Origin: Ditylenchus dipsaci
Taxonomy: Eukaryota; Nematoda; Chromadorea; Rhabditida; Anguinidae
Assembly (NCBI GenBank): GCA_004194705.1
Contig: SADC01001227.1
Coordinates: 3,100,001 to 3,164,000 of the forward strand
Reading direction: 5' to 3'
Length of the DNA: 64,000 nt
Below are positions 34,161-45,200 of this stretch, piece after piece. The position numbers and the translations under genes are program-made. Under the pieces are notes generated by a model, which was given only the letters and a program-made list of their open reading frames with translations, ran no database searches and was not told the DNA's origin. Each line of letters opens with the position of its first letter. Position 1 is the stretch's first letter.

Positions 34161-35349
34161 TGCGCTTTCAGGGCTAAATTTTGCAATAATTTGAAAGAGC
34201 AAAAAAATGCTAAAAAAAACTGTTCTTTTGTGTTTGGTGGTGTTGCAAACGAATTCTTTGTAAAACAAGCTATTTTGAAAAATGATACCCTTGATGCATT
34301 TTTTGAGTGCTGCTGTAACATAGCTAAGTCTAAGTATAGCACGTATTCTCACTAATTTATTTCTTCCGGGCTTAGCTCACCAGCTTTATCGCATTTTGTC
34401 AGACAAAGGCCTCATTCCAACCCTTTCCCTGGGTTAGTAGGCTTCTTTTTCTCTGTTTGTTATTCATTTTTTGTGTTCCAAGCAGCCAGTCGGTTAGAGA
34501 AAGAAGCTTCTAGAATGCTTTTTTCTGTGGAGCAGAGAGCAGCCATCCTGCTGCTGCTATGTAATTTTGTTGCTGTTACCCTGAAAGAAGAGATGGAGGA
34601 GGAGGAGTGTAAGGGGCCAGAGAGCAAAACCTATATAAAAGACTAGTCTTTAGATTGGGGGTGCCTTTAACCCTGCTTTCTGGGGACTTGTTTACTCCAG
34701 CCTGGGATAGGCAATAGGACTGATTTTTAATTGTATATGACCAAGCGGGAATTTGAATTGTTTGAGTATTATCATATTCCGACAGCACACGATTTATAGC
34801 CGCAAAAAAGTTAATTATCGCACAGGAGCTTGATTCTTTAATGTTTTCAAAATAAACGGGAATTTAACTTATAAACTTAAGGAAAATGGGTGTTGGGCTG
34901 CATAAATAGGAGAAATTTTTCACCTCGATATTTGAAGGTTTTTAAAACTTATGTTTTTTATCATAAAACAGGCAAAAACCTTCAAAAGTTGAGGTGAAAA
35001 CTTGTCAGACCCTAGGCGGAGACGAACTTTCTGGGGTGGCGCTATGTAAGGTGACTGTATCGACATTTTTAAGCTGAAATAACGTTTCTAATTCTAAAAT
35101 GCCTTCCTAACTCCAAACGCCTTGAGATTTAGCTGAAATCATTTCTCAGAGTTCAAAAACATTGGTAGCTAAATAGAACAGTAGCGAATGCTAGTGATAG
35201 CTGGTCATGGTTTGATTACCAAGCAGAATTGTTTTTTTCTGGCATGGCAAAAATTCCTAGGGAGAAGGTTCTACGGCATATAATTGTGAAAATCCGGCGG
35301 AATTTTCATGCTTGGCGCCCTTGTTAGGCAGAGACCAAACTCGGACACT
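34161..35349. other. No gene recognised
   Basis: Unique AT-rich DNA with a decayed inverted repeat around 34915-35050 (AAATTTTTCACCTCGA and GTTGAGGTGAAAAC). Confidence 0.4.
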
Positions 35350-35545
35350 AAATATGTGTTCAGCATGGTCGATTAGCGCACCAAACTTAATTCAAATTTA
35401 AAGTTAATGTCAAATTTCGAATTCTTTTCAAGACAAAAAAACGTTGAAAAGATTCCAATTTTAAATTTGATTGTGAGTTTTTAAATTTAAATAGCACATC
35501 GACCATACTGAACATGGTTCCAATCTCAGAGTTTTGTTTTTGCCT
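35350..35545. mobile_element. Small foldback around GTTCAGCATGGTCGAT
   Basis: GTGTTCAGCATGGTCGATTAG at 35360 is inverted at 35500 (ATCGACCATACTGAACATGG), with the inner arm AATTCAAATTTAAAG also inverted. Confidence 0.6.
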
Positions 35546-36746
35546 AGCACATTAGTCGAAAATAAAAAAAATTTCCTGCAGAATTTTCCTGATGCCTTAA
35601 TTCTCGACTTTTACTTTATTTAACCGTAATTTAAATTTAAGAATCTTTGCTCCTTTTGATGTTGCAAAAAAATGCTGCATTTATTTTTTTCTTTTTTATT
35701 TCAGCATGCGTTTGCAGTCTCAGAAATATGACTAAAATGGTACAGGGGAAGCCCTGCATGTACATGTGTTTACAATAGTGAATCACCAGTTTTGCTTTTT
35801 GCGGCCTTGCTTGTGGGGCAAACAAAGGCTGGCTGTAAACACACCAGAAATCAGTGTTGATAGCTTGATCTATTGCTTTTTCTCCTCTTGTTTTTCTATT
35901 GATCATTGGGCATCGAAGCAAAAAGCTAAGGACCGCCCTTTTGCAATCATTAGAAAAAGAGTTTCCCATTGTTGTGTTCCAACCAGAACAACATTTGATA
36001 AGGGTTTTTAGATTTTCGTTGAGGACATCCCAATGATTATTAGTCCCCTAAAGTGTTGTTGTACTTGCTCTTTAATTTGTTTCCAAATATATTGGTGCTT
36101 GTAAATATATATAAGACTGGATAACATTAGATCCAATCAAATATCCAGTCTGAAATACAGCGCCTAATTTTTTTCAAGTCCATTGTCTGATTTGAACTTT
36201 TGGTTTTCTTTTTCAATCTATGAGTATATATAATTTATGAATTAACATATGAGCATGTATCTCTAAATATCATCGAAAGTGGCTAGATTTCCAGATTTTT
36301 AAAATTTTCGATTTTTAAAATTTGCAGTACAAATTTATGTGTAAATTTTTTCTGGTGTCTTCCCCTAATAGCTAAAAATTTATCAGGAATCCAAAACAGA
36401 CTTTTAAAAAAATGCTTGATTGCCAAGAGATCACCTAAAATTGGATGATTGTCGTTTCAAATCTTGGCACTCTAATTTTAAGTATTCTGCTTTGCGATTC
36501 GGATTTTCGGGAAAATTTCAGCTATTGAGACACTTTTACTTTTTAATTTATACAAAAATTTTAAATGCACCGATCCAAAATATCCTCTAGCAAAAAATTT
36601 AGAAAAAATTACAATTTTTAAATTACAACTTCTGGATAATACAAAAAAAGGCACTGGAGTTAATAAATGAGGCGCTGTATTTCAGTTTTTTGCTGCTCAC
36701 TTTAGTTACAGCCGATTGCAAAATATAAAAATTAATTTTTTTCCAG
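35546..36746. other. Upstream of the methyltransferase gene
   Basis: AT-rich DNA. ORFs on both strands at 35637-36011 overlap each other and have no splice support. No core promoter element is evident. Confidence 0.4.
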
Positions 36747-36791
36747 TTATCTACAACTTTCCAAGCTCGTCTTTCTATTTTTGTTGCCAAC

Positions 36792-38458
36792 ATGGTGTTG
36801 ATTGAGTCTCTGAAAATTACCGGCCAGCAGGCTGCCACCAACTGCAACCTGTCCATGGACTCTGGACGCAGAATTTGCTATGTGGCACCCAGGAAATACA
36901 GTGCTTTGCTGTCTTCGGACAGTGAGAACATTGACACTGGTTTGGGATTGACTCGCAAGTTGAGTGGATCTAATGGCAATGGAGGGGCATTGATGAGGCA
37001 GACAAGTGGGAAGGTGCCAATGATTTGTGCCAATTCACCGACAACTGTATTGAGATTGAGAAGAATGTGGAGATGTTTGAAGGCAAGAGAGTTCTTGAGG
37101 TTAGTTTTTTTAGATTCTGAAACCTCCAATCTAAAAGTGAATATCTAGAAGTGACAATCACGTATAGGAACTATATTTTGTTGACAGCGTGGCATTGAAA
37201 TGTGAACAACAATTATGCAGAATAAAAAGTTGAATTAGAAAAATCAATATCAGAATTTTTAAATTTGTTCGAAAATTTCCTGAATATTCAAGCGCTCCCT
37301 CACCATTCAAAATAGTATTTTTGGCATTGTGTTTTGACCCAATTTGTAAAGACTGCTCTTGGGAAAACTACTCTTCGATTTGTAGCCAGAGAAATGAGCT
37401 AAAAATTGATAGAGAAGTTGCCTAAATTTTTTTTAAATCGAGTCCAAAACAGAATGCCGAAAACACGATTTTAAATGGAGAGGGAGCCTGCTAATGAGAG
37501 AGTTTATAGTGGGTACCAGACAAAACAGATTTCTAAAATAATTTATTAAAAAAGACTTTTTTGTCAGTAAATTCGGGCGAAACAGCCGAATTTACCGATA
37601 AAAAAGTCTTTTTTGTCTGGTTGCCGTTTATGATATTTTCGTCTTCGCCTCAATTTTTAGGGCATTTTTTTCAATTTTTTTGTAATTCTGGTATCAATGT
37701 TCCTTATACAGCTTTCAATTCTGCACAAGTTTTGCCAATCGAATTTGGCTTCAAAACGACATTTAAAAAATTACATATTGTGCATTTTGTCACTTTCGGG
37801 CCGGGAATTTATTTTAAAAATATACAGTACCTATTTTAAGACAATCAAGTATAATATGTTGTCTAAACTATTTCAATTTCAGATTGGCTTTTGCACTGGA
37901 CTGCACTCCGTTTTCGCCTTTGCCAACGGAGCCAGCTCAGTGACACTGCACTCGCTGGTAATAATACTCTCTTACCCCTAAATATAGCTTATCCTGACAT
38001 TTGTGTGTGTTAGGATGCCACCACTCTCAACTCGTTTGTCAAGCCCACCCTCAGGCGCAACAATGTGCCCAGGAATCGGTCCAAGTTCAGCTCGGGTGAC
38101 TTGGAAAGTTTCAAGATGGTGCTCAACAACCAGAAGTTCGACGTGATCCTGGCTGCCGAATTGATTAGTACTGATGAGAGCGAATTTGAGGCCATCCACG
38201 ACATGCTAAATGCTGCTCTGGCTCCAAATGGAATTGTGTAAGTGGAAATTGATCAAAAATCGGGTCAAATTCTCATAATTATGCTATTTCAGACTATTCT
38301 CAGCTCGCCCCTACTACGACCACTGCTCTGGATCCCTGCCCACCTTTCTGGACCTAGTCAAAATGAAGGGCTGCTTTGACGCAGACATTCGCTGGACCTC
38401 CACTAAAACCGACGTTGCCCCTCGCAAAGTGGTGCAGCTGAACCGGTCGATCAGATAG
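36792..38458 (+). CDS. METTL18: METTL18-like SAM-dependent protein methyltransferase
   Basis: Exons: 36792-36921, 37002-37099, 37883-37957, 38014-38237 and 38293-38458 (stop TAG). Exon 2 gives KWEGANDLCQF, the VWEG motif that opens the fold in METTL18/METTL21 proteins. The SAM site spans exons 2-3 (GKRVLE then IGFCTGLHSVFAFANGASS), where LELGCG..GL is usual. Exon 4 has FDVILAAELI in the place of the family's DLILTSETIY. Exon 5 (LFSARPYYDHCSG) matches the strand after it. The METTL18 family methylates a histidine in ribosomal protein uL3; the less canonical SAM loop makes that role uncertain here. The first junction is inferred: reading straight through 36922-37001 stays open but leaves the wrong frame, and an 80-bp GTGAGA..GGCAG intron restores it. 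A TTTTCCAG acceptor precedes the ATG by 45 nt. It is convergent with calpain-7. Confidence 0.7.
37511..37625. mobile_element. GGTACC/GGCAACC palindromic element
   Basis: The ends are GGGTACCAGACAAA and TTTTTTGTCTGGTTGCC. The loop AATTCGGGCGAAACAGCCGAATT follows the same plan as the copies at 1092 and 29971. The flanks GTTTATAGT (37502-37510) and GTTTATGAT (37626-37634) match at 7 of 9. It lies in a methyltransferase intron. Confidence 0.75.
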
Positions 38459-38692
38459 TCACGGCTGGAATGCCCTTTACATATAATCAGTCAAAAGCAT
38501 AAGTAGCAATTTGGAGTCAATTCTGTGAATTTGTTTGTCCCTATACCAATGCGCAAATTTTTTGTATTACTATTGTTGTTGAGCTTAATTTATTTTGTCT
38601 TCTTTCTATTATTTGTTTTGTTGATTTGTTTTTGGCTGTAGCTAAAAATTATATTTTGGAAGTGTAAAAATTAGGTTACACAAGTGAATCAG

Positions 38693-38765
38693 GCAGAGTT
38701 GCGCGATCATGGCTCAGTGGTCACTCACACTCAGTTAGTGAGTTCGAACCCCTACAAACTTTTTA
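38693..38765 (+). other. tRNA-like segment (SINE-like)
   Basis: ATGGCTCAGTGGTCACTCAC resembles an A-box and GTTCGAACCCC a B-box at normal spacing. Stems do not pair fully. A T-rich run follows. Confidence 0.45.
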
Positions 38766-39141
38766 GTTTTTTTTTTAATTTGCTTTTTTTCATCAGATTC
38801 TCCGCTACGAAAAAAAAGTCAAATTTTTAAAAATTGTCCAAAAAACACAATGCCACAAATGATTCTTTTGAAAAATATTATTAAAAAATTATATTGAGAA
38901 ATCTCTGAAAGCAAAAATTTTCCAGGAATCCGAATTTCAGATTTGGATTGTGTAGTATTTTTTTAATAAAAATTTCTGTTTTTTTGCGCAAGTCAACAAT
39001 TTGTGTCAAAACACCACATTTTTTCAAAGATCTTTCACCCGGATTGTCCCATGCCGGAGCGCCTCTTGTTAGTCCCTTTTCCTGACTCAAGGAAAAATTT
39101 AGAAAATCAGAAAACTGCATTTAATACACATACCGACTGCA

Positions 39142-39147
39142 TTTATT
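39142..39147 (-). promoter_or_regulatory. Candidate poly(A) signal AATAAA
   Basis: TTTATT on the plus strand lies about 120 bases past the calpain-7 stop codon. Confidence 0.45.
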
Positions 39148-39265
39148 GTACATAATATGTGAGAAAATGTTCATATGTTTGTATAATTATGTACGAAAAT
39201 AAAATGATTATGAAAATTGTTAAATAACTAGAATTTTTTACACACCTGACACATATGAAAATTGG

Positions 39266-42200
39266 TTATTGGATTTTCTTAATTGAAAAGTTGCACGAAC
39301 ATTGCACCCGGATGATAAAAGGCCCTTCTTGGCCAGACACAAAAGTCATTGGACGCAGGGCATATACTCCACCTGGCACTTGGTCTAGTTGTAGAAAAGT
39401 AAAGCCTGGTCTAAAAACATTTAATAGAACGTAAAATGGGATTGGATGGGAGTGTACTAGTTGGGGCACGCAAGCTTACAATAGGACGGAAATTTCACCT
39501 TTCCTTCTGGTTTACAAACTATTTTTTAGTAACTTTTAGAGTAAATTTTTAGTATATTGCGCTACGCACTTTCTCACTCTATTTTATTTGGGTAGAATTA
39601 AAAAATCTCGGCTTGTGTCTGGCTCATGTCTCTTACCAAATTTTTTATAAAAAAAAATTCTCGGCTTTTTCAAATTTGCATTTAAAACTGGAATTTCGCG
39701 GTGTTCTTTCAAATTTTCCCGGTTTTTTAGAATATATATGAATTTCGCAGCAAAAATTTTTTTGAAAGAAAAGGAATATTGCCTAGTTTTGGGGAAAAAG
39801 TCCTCTTTTTCGTTTTAGTCAAAAAAGCGAAAATTAGTCCAGTTTTTCATAAATTTGCCCAGTTTTTGTCAAAGCCTCTAGATCAAGGATTAATTCGGCG
39901 TATTTTGGAGACCGGAAGATAGAACACCATTTGTTGCTGTTTCAGTGTGAAGAAATACTCTTCATCTAAGGCATAATAAATGCAATAGGCTATATCCAGA
40001 GGTGGGCCCGTTTTCCCGAGACTGGGTAGATTTTCGCCTTTTTGACGAAAAAAAATTGTGGAGAGTTCCGAGGGTGTGCCACCTAAAAATTGGAAACCGA
40101 CCGGGCAGAGGGTTGCGTACGCCATTTTTTTGAAGGTAGTAGAATTTTTGCGCCACCCTGTAGATAACTATAGCGACAAATTATTGTTCCCAAATAACAT
40201 TCCTACCTAAATGCGCCCGAATCCTTTCGCTCAAATGGTCGGTTTCTGAAGGAAGACACTTGCACCAAATCAAACCCAACACTGTACTCTTTGGGACCTC
40301 GCAGGTCTACCAGCAAACAATTGTCATCACTTCCATCCTCCAAAGCTATATGATAAACCGGGTTTTTGCTGAAAAATAGAGTTTTCCGCTCACTCAAACA
40401 ATTGAACTTTGTGAAAACAGATACTTGAAATTTCTTCCTGTTCCCAACAAATTTAGCAGCAATCAATCAAAGAGCAAACTCACAAATATGCTTCTCGACC
40501 ACCCTTGGCTGCATCATTGCCACATCCAGCAGCTGTTGGTCCACGCCATTCTCCAGCCTCCTAAAAAATCAAGTGGCGTCAGACATGGCTATTTTTGTAT
40601 GCGGTGTACAGTATTCCCCCTCAACTAGAGACCGCATCTGGCGTTCGAGACTGGATTTCGGGACGGGATTTTCAGCTAAAAAAATTTCGGGATCACGATT
40701 CTTTAAATTAAAAAAAATCGAGATCCCGGCGGGTCCCATAAAAAGGGCATGTTCACCTGTTACAAATTTTGTCCCCGCCAATTCAAAAAAAATTTAAACG
40801 ATTGAACTTCTGCACGGATTTTTCAACTTGGTTTCTAACAGAACTATACCTAAAAGTAGATTCTAGGCCTTGTATTGTTAAAAAAACAAGCTGAAAAATC
40901 TGTACAGAATTCAATAATTCGGAAAATCTTTTGAATTGGCGGGACAAATTCAAAACCAAGTGACCATGCCCCTCTAAAGGTCGTACTCTGAAAGGGTATC
41001 ATCTCTTATGTTTTAAAAACATTTATGTTGATTGGAAATTGAAATTAAAACAGGATATCTTGTCGAAAAATACTCTGAACACGATTTGATTTTACATATC
41101 AAAACTACGTTACTGGGTTACATCAAAGAATTGGTACACAGAAATTTAGCTAGCACTTTAAATAGTGATACAGCTAGCACTTATATCTAAGCCCAGGTAT
41201 ATAGCTAGCTGTGATAGGGTACCCAAATGTATTTTTAGCAGCAAAAATCATCATTTTTATTTGCGAATAGTTCTACTATTAAATCCCCACCCTGGTTTTC
41301 TTGACTTAGGTGTCAGAGTAAAAACATGCCGAGGCACGCGGTTAGCTATGCTAGAGGGTCCAATTCGCAATTGGCACGAATATTCGAAAATTCGAGGGGT
41401 TCAATCTCCTTATTCACCGATCTTTTTTTTGCTCGTGCTTTTGTATTCTCATTTTCAGTCAATTTTTTAGTTAATTTTTCAAATGGTTATTATTAAAACC
41501 AGGCTTCCCACCTATATTTTATTTAAAGATTCGTACTTTATTTGGCATCCCAAATCTTTAAAATTTTTGAGATTTTACGTCAGAATCTTTATTTTCGGTG
41601 CTCAAATTTCAGCAAGCACTGTGTAAAATGGCACTTTTTGACGAAAAATGCCCAAATTGTACTTTATTTGGCCAAATGTGCTTTATTTCAAAATTTTGAG
41701 ATGAGAACCCTGATTAAAACCGATAGAAATATGCCTTGTGATTTACAAACTTGATTTGAAGATTTATAAAACTTTTTCAAGCCAAACCTACTTTTTGACT
41801 CTTTTTGTAGGGAACTTTGATATTCCACATTTGATGTCGGCAGAGGAATAGACACGCAAAGTGTAGTTTATTGTGTTCGTCTTTTCATACTGAAAATAAA
41901 TCAATTGTTTTATTAATCCAGCAGATGTGCTGTTTGCCCTTTGAACCCAGATATTTGTTTGTTGTTATTGCTGGGATGGAATTCAAACAGAAAGCAAAGT
42001 GTGTATGTGTGTCTAACCTGAGCAATAACAAGTGTAAAACGTTGGATTCCCGGCTCCCTGACAATCATTTGGCAGAGATAATGGGGCTGTTTATTCTTGC
42101 TCCTTCTACCAGCGGCTTTGGATCATCTGAAATCAGAGATCAACAGATTGTAAAGCAGTAAACAAGTCAGGGACCTCAAACTTCTTAAAACCGGCACTCT

Positions 42201-45200
42201 CGTTAGACCAACACCATGTGCGGGTCCTGTGCAGTGAAATATTTTAGATTGAAACCCCTTTAAATCAAGGGCGCCTAAGTTCCTGACAAATCTGGCTCCC
42301 CAGCTCTGAAGGTGCACAAAACGTGGTACAAGGATCACTCAAAGTTCTAAAAACACCTCGATACCCCTATCGTGGTTTTTTATAGATGACCCTCGGGCCA
42401 TGGGTCATTCCTAAAATTTTTATTGAGTTTTAGAAGTGGGGAGCGAATTCACATGGGATTTGGGCTCTACACGAATACGCGCATGAAAAAAATTATCGAA
42501 AAAAGCCCAGGTCACAGTCAGGGTCCCTCCCTTGTAAGTTTTCGTCCAGAATAAATTTTCTTTTCCACAGCGCTGCTGTACTTGTATGCATATAAAAAGC
42601 TACAACCTCAGCTTAAATGGTTTGCCCCTGGGCTACACCGCAATTAATCGCGGGAATCAGCAATTTTCGCATAATCATTTTCAATGGCACAAATTCACTT
42701 TTTCTTGGCGCAAATTTAGGGGGAGGAGAAGAATGGGCCATTTAAAATTGGGCCAATTCAATTTGGGCCAAGTTCAAATTGGGCCATTGCAAATTGGCCC
42801 AATTTCAAATTAGGTCAATTCAAATTGCGCCAACTTATTGACAATTTTTTAACTGTTGTTTGATTCGAAATCGTGGCCCATTTTGAAATTGGCCCTTTTG
42901 CATTGGACCAATTTGAAATGGCCCAATATGAACTTGGCCCAATTTGAAATGGCCCATTCTTCTCCTTCCCAAATTTAATGAATTTGCGCCAAGAACTGGT
43001 AAATCTGCGCCATAAAAAGGAAAATGCTTTTTTTGCCACAAAAACAATTTTTTGTTTCGCGTCATAAGATTGAAAATTTCCAACATTTTTTAAAAAGTTT
43101 TTACATCATCATATAGCTGTGCAACTCTGGTTTCTGATGACGTATCATTTATCGCATCATCTTTGAAAAATGTGATACAAAAAGATAAAAGTATGAACAA
43201 AATTGTTGCTCTGATTTGGTTCATACTTTTACCTTTTTGTGTTACATTTTTTAGATATGTTGCGATAAATGATATCTCATTAGAAACTAGAGTTTCAGGG
43301 CTTCATGATGATGTTATCACTTAAAACTTTGAAGAAAAAATTAAAATTTTCAATCTAATGATCAGGATTCACAGATGTCCTGCTTTAGCAGGAAATTTCC
43401 TGCTTTTCGATTTTAAAATCTGCTTTTTGTATGTGAAAAAGCAGGAATTTTCGCACATCTCACAGCATTTTATAACAGCTTATTCCTTCTTTTTGTAGAT
43501 TTTTCGGTTTAAATTCCTGCTTTTTGGAAACAAAATCCTCCTTTTGTCATTTTCGATCTGTGAACCTTGCTAATGACGCAAAACAAAAATTTGCGCCAAA
43601 AAAAGTGTTTTTGCGCCAAAAAAAGTATTGTTTCATAAAAAAGTAAGATTGTATAATTCTCCGAAAAAATAAAAATCGGAGAATTCTCCGGAGAATTCTC
43701 CGAGAATTCTCTCGAGTATATGGATGATTTAATAAGGAAAAACTGGAAATTTCGGAGAATTGTACAACCCTATAAAAAGTGCATTTGAGCCAAAAAGAAG
43801 TTTTCCACTCGTTTTGCATCAGATCTGATAGCCTTGACCTTGTACCAATTTTTTAAAATTGAACGAAAAACTTCGAAATTTTTTTTATGAGAACGCATAT
43901 AAAAAATCAGCGAAAAGAAAAGCACTACTGCTCCGCGCCTTTATTTTTTTTATAGCGCATGGCCTTCAACGCAACCAAAGTGGCCGAATTTCTTGTAAAA
44001 CCTGTATTTATGCTAACTTACACGGCAAATATATTCTTTTTCCTCCCGATTTATAAACTATCACTGTGATGTACTCTTTGTTGTCAGCAAAATCGTCCTG
44101 AAAAATTATGCTGAATTAGATAAAAGTAGAAGCACGTTTTATTGAAAAAACCTTTTCTATGATATGCCTGGTGAGGAGGATCCAGACAGAGGCAGTGTCA
44201 TGCTTGTTGTTGACTTCCAAGTAGTACTGAGGGTTGTCACCGATCGTGTACAGATCTTTGACTGGCCCCACACCTGCATGCCAGGATCTATACTCAATTC
44301 ACTTGTACTCGGTTGTGAAACAAACTAAGAATTACGAGTGCAAAGCGTAGGTGAATGGAAAAAGCCTGGGGTTCCAATTCACATAGAAAACGTCGAAGAA
44401 GGCGCAAACTGACTCCTAAATCAGAAAAAGGGTTCAATTAGGAATGTCAACAGGACAAGAATCCTACGAAATTTCCAATATGAAAGCTATAAGTTAAATT
44501 TACATAGTCAATCCAAAAAAGGCCATCATCAAATTGTTGGGCATCCTTAGGATTGTAGTCCAAGGCTTTGCACATCTCTGGTGTCCAGCTTGTCACATCT
44601 TTCTCTGAAAAACGGCCCTTCCACCGCAAGTGAGTCCAAGGATTTTTCACTAGTAGTAGTCGTTTGTTCTAAAAATGCAGAAAAAATGTGGGTAAAAATT
44701 TGGAAGATGTCTTTTTAAAACCTCGAATTTTCGTAGGTCTAGAACAGCATAAGCGTGTGCTTCCACCAACCCACTGCGTTCTTGTTCACTTTCAGGCATG
44801 TTTCCAGTGGCAAGGGTGATTAGGCAATGACCTAAATATGTGATTAGATGACAAGGAAGCAAAATATTTGTTGTTTTTGGATTTTTGCTGTAAACATTGC
44901 GGTAAGCAGAGTACATAATAGTGCCTCACAGCAATGAAAATTATTTCGATAAAGGCGCCTTCAAAAGTCTGAATTTCACTCTCAAGTTACTGCATCCGCC
45001 TTTAAATTTTATATCGCCATTTTTATTATTTGAATTTTCGTTGTAATTTTTATAATTTTTTGCAGTAGCGTATAGTCGTGGTCCACGACTCGTGGATCTC
45101 AGATTTATAGAAAGCTATCAAACCATTTGATTAATATTCATCAAAGTACTTGTTTGTCTCAGCACGATCCTATTTTTATCCCCGAAATATTTTCTCGCAT

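Larger units (their letters stand above)
42640..43830. mobile_element. Large palindrome hosting three word elements
   Basis: Arms centred near 43200 are reverse complements (TATCATTTATCGCATCA and TGTTGCGATAAATGATA; TTTTTGTTTCGCGTCAT and ATGACGCAAAACAAAAA). The symmetric arms are interrupted by three insertions at 42719-42969, 43363-43569 and 43644-43772. Confidence 0.75.

Noticed and set aside
36959..36984. 26-bp intron in the methyltransferase gene
   Set aside because: It would also restore frame, but is far shorter than any other intron here; the 80-bp alternative has better splice sites.
41871..42161. 96-codon plus-strand ORF
   Set aside because: Lies antisense to calpain-7 exons 16 and 17, whose match to the family is clear.
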